Shown: piece after piece, positions 57,792 through 61,007 of the stretch | Layout of the letters: each line of letters begins with the position of its first letter | How positions within the stretch are numbered: the first letter of the stretch is position 1 | Source of the DNA: Paracoccaceae bacterium | Lineage (GTDB): Bacteria; Pseudomonadota; Alphaproteobacteria; Rhodobacterales; Rhodobacteraceae | Direction: 5' to 3' | Assembly: GCA_014323785.1 (NCBI GenBank) | Contig: JACONJ010000027.1 | Coordinates: forward strand, 65,001 to 126,007 | DNA length: 61,007 nt | Notes under the pieces: model-generated | Database searches by the model: none | The model's input: only the letters and a program-made list of their open reading frames with translations | Told to the model about the DNA's origin: nothing | Program-made: the position numbers and the translations under genes

Positions 57792-57971
57792 TTAGTGGTC
57801 CGGATCCAGCGAGTACCGGACAGCTATCACCGTGCCGAGCACCTTGACCGGCAGATCAAAAACATGGCCTGTACCGGGCGGTTTGTCCGATGTGTTCCCA
57901 TCATTGAACCACAGCATGCGTGGTTCGCCCTCTGCCCGGCGCGTGCCCTTTATATAATCATCGCGCAGCAT
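57792..57971 (-). CDS. Small ORF (59 aa) between tRNA-Met and the STAS-like gene
   Basis: Reading from ATG 57971 the frame is MLRDDYIKGTRRAEGEPRML to SLDPDH and ends 17 nt before the STAS-like gene. It begins 25 nt after the tRNA-Met 3' end. An internal start at MLWFNDG (residue 19, 57917) has a better Shine-Dalgarno (GAGGGCGAACCACGC). The end KVLGTVIAVRYSLDP has a hydrophobic strand. No family known. It would be the first gene of a three-gene module. Its expression is not shown. Confidence 0.4.
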   Translation of the reverse strand: MLRDDYIKGTRRAEGEPRMLWFNDGNTSDKPPGTGHVFDLPVKVLGTVIAVRYSLDPDH

Positions 57972-57995
57972 AATGCAAAATTTGCCTTGTGTATT

Positions 57996-58072
57996 TGGTA
58001 GCGGAGGAGGGACTTGAACCCCCGACCCGCGGATTATGATTCCGCTGCTCTAACCAGCTGAGCTACTCCGCC
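57996..58072 (-). tRNA. tRNA-Met (anticodon CAT, elongator type)
   Basis: A 77-nt cloverleaf on the minus strand: acceptor GGCGGAG/CTCCGCT (first pair G-T), D-arm AGCTCAGCTGGTTAGAGC, anticodon loop ATCATAA (CAT), T-arm GGGTTCAAGTCCC, and encoded CCA. The first base pair is not the mismatch of initiator tRNAs and no GGG/CCC anticodon stem is present, so it is an elongator tRNA-Met, or possibly tRNA-Ile with modified C34. Confidence 0.95.
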
Positions 58073-58087
58073 AAACCGGGAATGATG

Positions 58088-58522
58088 CTACGGCTGCGCA
58101 CGCTTCCCGTCAACTTCAAAATCAGCCGGACCGGGCCGGGCGGCGATCACCTCAACCTCTACTTTGAACTCGGGCCGGGTGAAGCCCGAGACGATCACCA
58201 GGGTTGAACCGGGCAGCCGATCCAGCCCCGCGAGCCAGGCATCGCGCGCGGTCATGTAACCCGCCATATGCGCACGGTCCGTGACATAGGCGTTGATGCG
58301 CACGGTGTCGGCACGGGTGAACCCGGCCTCGGCCAGAATCGCATCGATGGAGGTAAAGCAAAGCGCGGCCTGTTCTTCCGCGTGTTCAGGCACCACGTCA
58401 TCAGGCGTGATGCCCAACTGCCCCGAGGTGAACACCCAGACCGCGCCGGGCGGAACCCATGTGCCATGCGCATAGGCCGCAAAGGGGGGGCGGATGGAAT
58501 CGGGGGTTAGCGCGGTCAGCAT
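58088..58522 (-). CDS. RidA/YjgF family deaminase
   Basis: A 144-residue RidA-like protein. It has WVFTSGQLGITPDD, ALCFTSIDAILAEAGFTRAD, RINAYVTDRAHMAGYM and SGFTRPEFKVEVEVIAARPG, the conserved Arg near the end of the substrate pocket included. RidA proteins hydrolyse reactive enamine/imine intermediates; related YjgF members occur in pyrimidine or hydantoin catabolism. AAGGA precedes the chosen ATG (MLTALTPDS); the frame is open 8 codons further. Located 16 nt upstream of the tRNA-Met gene and divergent from the ABC operon. Confidence 0.9.
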   Translation of the reverse strand: MLTALTPDSIRPPFAAYAHGTWVPPGAVWVFTSGQLGITPDDVVPEHAEEQAALCFTSIDAILAEAGFTRADTVRINAYVTDRAHMAGYMTARDAWLAGLDRLPGSTLVIVSGFTRPEFKVEVEVIAARPGPADFEVDGKRAQP

Positions 58523-58692
58523 GGGCCGAAATCCTTTGCCAAACATTCATATTTTATGCTACCATGCCCTATGGCTTTCCGGAACCACCCGAAACCGGCA
58601 AAGATGATAGCAAACGGGGTATATTGCCCTGTCTGTCTGGTGCCGGGTTCCTTGACGGTCCCGGCAATTTCCAACATTTGGGAGAATCACGT

Positions 58693-59694
58693 ATGAACTT
58701 CCGCACATCATATCTTGCACTGTCAATGGCGATGGCGCACACTGCGGCCGCGGCTGATGACGGGCTGACCGCTGTCACCTTTGGCACCAACTGGCTGGCC
58801 CAAGCCGAGCATGGTGGCTTCTACCAATCCGTTGCCGATGGTACCTATGCCGAATGCGGGCTGGACGTGACGATCATTACCGGCGGGCCGCAGGTGAACA
58901 ACCGTGCCCTGCTTCTGGCCAACCGAATCCAGTTCCATATGGGCGGTGACCTGCTGCAGGCGTTCAACGCGGTGGCCGAGGAAATCCCGGTGGTCAATGT
59001 GGCCGCCATTTTCCAGAAGCACCCGCAGGTGATCCTGGCGCATCCTGGCGTGGCCGAGAGCTGGGAAGAGCTGCGCGACCTGACACTTCTGATCGGTGAC
59101 AACGGCTTTACCTCATATTACCAGTGGATGATCGCCGAACATGGTTTCACGGTTGAACAGCGCCTGCCGTATACATTCAACCCCGCGCCATTCCTGGCCG
59201 ATGATCAGCTTGGGATGCAGGGCTTCCTGTCGTCTGAACCCTATCTGGTGGAAACCACGGGCGGCTTCGTGCCGAACGTCTTTCTGATCGCGGATGCGGG
59301 GTTTTCCTCTTACGCGACAACGATCGAGACGATGCAGGCCACGATCGACGAAAGCCCGGAAGTGGTGCAATGCTTTGTCGAGGGGTCAATCCTGGGCTGG
59401 TATGCCTACCTGTATGGTGACAACGCCGCGGCCAACAGGATGATCCTGGCCGATAACCCCGATATGACCCAGGACAAGATCGACTATGCCATCGGCAAGA
59501 TGATCGAATGGGGCATTGTCGACAGCGGGGATGCGCTGGAACTTGGCATCGGTGCGCTGACCGAAGAGGTCGTGGCCAGCTTCTATGCGGACATGGTTGC
59601 CGCCGGCGTTGTCGAGGCCGGGATCAACTGGCCGTTGACGATCAACACCTCCTTTGTGAACCAGGGCCTGGGGGTGGAGCTGCGCCCGGAGTGA
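58693..59694 (+). CDS. NMT1/THI5-like ABC transporter substrate-binding protein
   Basis: A 333-residue periplasmic-binding protein of the NMT1/ThiY type. Signal peptide residues 1-21 (LALSMAMAHTAAAA). It contains TNWLAQAEHGGFYQSVADG, VTIITGGPQVNNRALLLANR, VNVAAIFQKHPQVILAHPG and TSYYQWMIAEHGF, all family blocks. Relatives import thiamine or pyrimidine precursors, taurine or aliphatic sulfonates. Followed by an ATPase and a permease on the same strand, giving a complete system. Given its amidohydrolase and RidA neighbours, a nitrogen heterocycle is likely as ligand. Confidence 0.92.
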   Translation: MNFRTSYLALSMAMAHTAAAADDGLTAVTFGTNWLAQAEHGGFYQSVADGTYAECGLDVTIITGGPQVNNRALLLANRIQFHMGGDLLQAFNAVAEEIPVVNVAAIFQKHPQVILAHPGVAESWEELRDLTLLIGDNGFTSYYQWMIAEHGFTVEQRLPYTFNPAPFLADDQLGMQGFLSSEPYLVETTGGFVPNVFLIADAGFSSYATTIETMQATIDESPEVVQCFVEGSILGWYAYLYGDNAAANRMILADNPDMTQDKIDYAIGKMIEWGIVDSGDALELGIGALTEEVVASFYADMVAAGVVEAGINWPLTINTSFVNQGLGVELRPE

Positions 59695-59763
59695 GAGCAC
59701 AAACAGAAGGGCGGGGGGGCCTCTGCCCCGCCCTGCACCCAGGCAAACCCGAAAGGTGCGCAA

Positions 59764-60564
59764 ATGGCCCTGCGTCTCGCTAAAACCCTGCCCCCCGAAA
59801 TGCGCCCCCCGCTTCTGCGGCTGGCCAGTGTTGACAAGATGTTCAACGGGGATGTGGTGGCCCTGAAGAACATGACGCTGCAGGTGAACGCGGGCGATTT
59901 CCTTTCGCTTCTCGGTCCTTCGGGGTGTGGAAAATCCACCGCGCTTCGGATCATCGCGGACCTGATACGCCCGACACGCGGCCGGGTGGAATGGGCATGG
60001 GCAGGCAGGCACGAACGCGGAGATTTGGGTGTGGTATTCCAGGACCCCACGCTGATGCCCTGGGCTACAGTGGCGCACAATGTCTGGCTGCCGTTCCGTC
60101 TGGCGGGCAAAAGCTTCGCCTCGGTCAAGGGTGACGTGTTAAGGGTTCTGCGCCTTGTCGGGCTGGAAGAATTCATAAACGCCTATCCACGGGAATTGTC
60201 GGGTGGCATGCGGATGCGCGTCTCTATCGCGCGGGCCATTGTTACCAGCCCGCGCCTGATCCTGATGGACGAACCCTTTGCCGCGCTGGATGAGATCACG
60301 CGGCACAAGCTGAACAACGACCTTTTGACATTGAAACAGCAGATCGGCTGCACGGTGATCTTCGTTACGCATTCCGTGTTCGAAAGCGTCTTTCTGTCAG
60401 ACCGAATCGCGGTCATGGCGGCGCGCCCAGGGCGTGTAGTGACCGAGTTGAAGGTTGACGCCCCTACCCCGCGCGGGGAAGCGTTTCGCACATCGCCTGA
60501 CTATGCGGCCCAAGCCCGCCACGCGTCCCATGCCCTGCGTGATGCAATGGGGGAACCCGCGTGA
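59764..60564 (+). CDS. ABC transporter ATP-binding protein (SsuB/TauB type)
   Basis: A 266-residue ATPase. Walker A GPSGCGKSTALRIIA, Q-loop VVFQDPTLMPWATVAHN, signature ELSGGMRMRVSIARAIV, Walker B LILMDEPFAALDE and switch FVTHSVFESVFLSDRI. It pairs with the NMT1-type binding protein 69 nt upstream and overlaps the permease gene by 4 nt (GTGA). Confidence 0.96.
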   Translation: MALRLAKTLPPEMRPPLLRLASVDKMFNGDVVALKNMTLQVNAGDFLSLLGPSGCGKSTALRIIADLIRPTRGRVEWAWAGRHERGDLGVVFQDPTLMPWATVAHNVWLPFRLAGKSFASVKGDVLRVLRLVGLEEFINAYPRELSGGMRMRVSIARAIVTSPRLILMDEPFAALDEITRHKLNNDLLTLKQQIGCTVIFVTHSVFESVFLSDRIAVMAARPGRVVTELKVDAPTPRGEAFRTSPDYAAQARHASHALRDAMGEPA

Positions 60565-61007
60565 CCGTCGCAGATAAAAATCCGGCCGCACATTCCGTGG
60601 GAATTGTTGATGTTGACGAGGCCCGCCGCGCACGGGCCCGAAGGATTGAAAGCGTTGCAAAATGGGTGCTGCCGGTGGTGATCATGGGTCTGGCTGTTAT
60701 GGGATGGGCATGGATCGTCCAGGCAGGCGACATTCCGCATTACATCCTGCCCGGACCAGGCCGGGTCTGGGACAGTCTGGTCAATGACTGGGGCATTCTG
60801 ATCAACGCGGCCTATCTGACCGGGTGGATCACACTTTTGGCGCTGATCCTGGCGGTGCTTGGCGGGGCGGGCCTTGCGATCCTGTTCAACCAGTCGAAGA
60901 TGCTGGAGTTGAGCTTTTACCCCTATGCGGTGATCCTGCAGGTTACGCCCGTTGTCTCCATCGCGCCGCTGATCTTCATTTATGTGGACTCGAAGATTGC
61001 GGGGATG
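60561..61007 (+). CDS. ABC transporter permease, 3' end outside window
   Basis: A GTG start at 60561 overlaps the ATPase stop (GTGA). The first 149 residues are visible: a charged N-terminus of about 32 residues, then membrane segments starting WVLPVVIMGLAVMGWAWIV, ITLLALILAVLGGAGLAIL and YAVILQVTPVVSIAPLIFIY. The central GDIPHYILPGPGRVWDSL is typical of SsuC/TauC-type permeases. The gene continues beyond base 61007, so the full length and EAA loop are not seen. Confidence 0.9.
   Translation, partial: MTVADKNPAAHSVGIVDVDEARRARARRIESVAKWVLPVVIMGLAVMGWAWIVQAGDIPHYILPGPGRVWDSLVNDWGILINAAYLTGWITLLALILAVLGGAGLAILFNQSKMLELSFYPYAVILQVTPVVSIAPLIFIYVDSKIAGM

Overview
The window looks like chromosomal DNA of a Rhodobacterales (Roseobacter/Rhodobacter-type) alphaproteobacterium. 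Supporting signs are the high GC content, a short 5S gene directly behind the 23S gene, a B12-dependent NrdJ ribonucleotide reductase, a SUV3-like helicase, IalB, SfsA-Map-RadC, a zur/znu locus and many tight ATGA-type gene overlaps. All assignments come from reading the sequence and recognising families; no database search was run.

Layout. 1-2413: 3' part of a 23S rRNA gene and a 5S gene. 2414-3437: about 1 kb without a convincing gene. 3438-6121: rpsO and pnp, each followed by a clear terminator. 6194-6920: gene-free apart from a decayed HNH-nuclease fragment. 6921-15787: housekeeping and envelope genes (IalB, rlmN, two L,D-transpeptidases, a CAP lipoprotein, a YeeZ-like SDR, queG, a GST, mtgA, a methyltransferase, an AhpD-like protein). 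15745-19734: GNAT, MoCF/CinA-like, sfsA, map, radC. 19746-23132: an ankyrin protein with its own consensus promoter, convergent with secA. 23372-26178: a LIV-type binding protein and two ATPases without permeases. 26373-29944: lipoprotein, ilvD, cysE. 30236-34489: a complete sugar-type (CUT1) ABC operon behind a large inverted repeat. 34551-35586: an SDR gene with a TetR-like operator but no regulator. 35811-38966: zinc uptake locus znuB-znuC-zur divergent from znuA over a Zur-box-like palindrome. 39246-40622: pdxH, a broken cold-shock gene, a DUF192 gene, tRNA-Pro(TGG). 41090-48386: nrdJ, an SCP2 protein and the SUV3-like helicase.

The right end (48.4-61 kb) is the accessory part. It contains a broken RTX-type C-terminus, a broken phnM beside an intact DUF1045 (phosphonate-associated) gene, and an AT-richer orphan small gene. 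Next comes a probable nitrogen-scavenging island: peptide-type and NMT1-type ABC components, an amidohydrolase, an FAD oxidoreductase, a TauD-type dioxygenase, a DUF2165 membrane protein and a RidA protein. Between tRNA-Met(CAT) and that island lies a compact module of three genes on the minus strand: a 59-codon ORF, a STAS-like (DUF4325-like) protein, and a membrane-anchored coiled-coil protein started by GTG 2 nt later. This module is the best candidate in the window for an undescribed system.

A recurring theme is gene decay. Remnants of an HNH nuclease, a cold-shock protein, an RTX domain and PhnM can be read between intact genes. Several ABC systems are incomplete inside the window, although the last permease is simply cut by the window edge.
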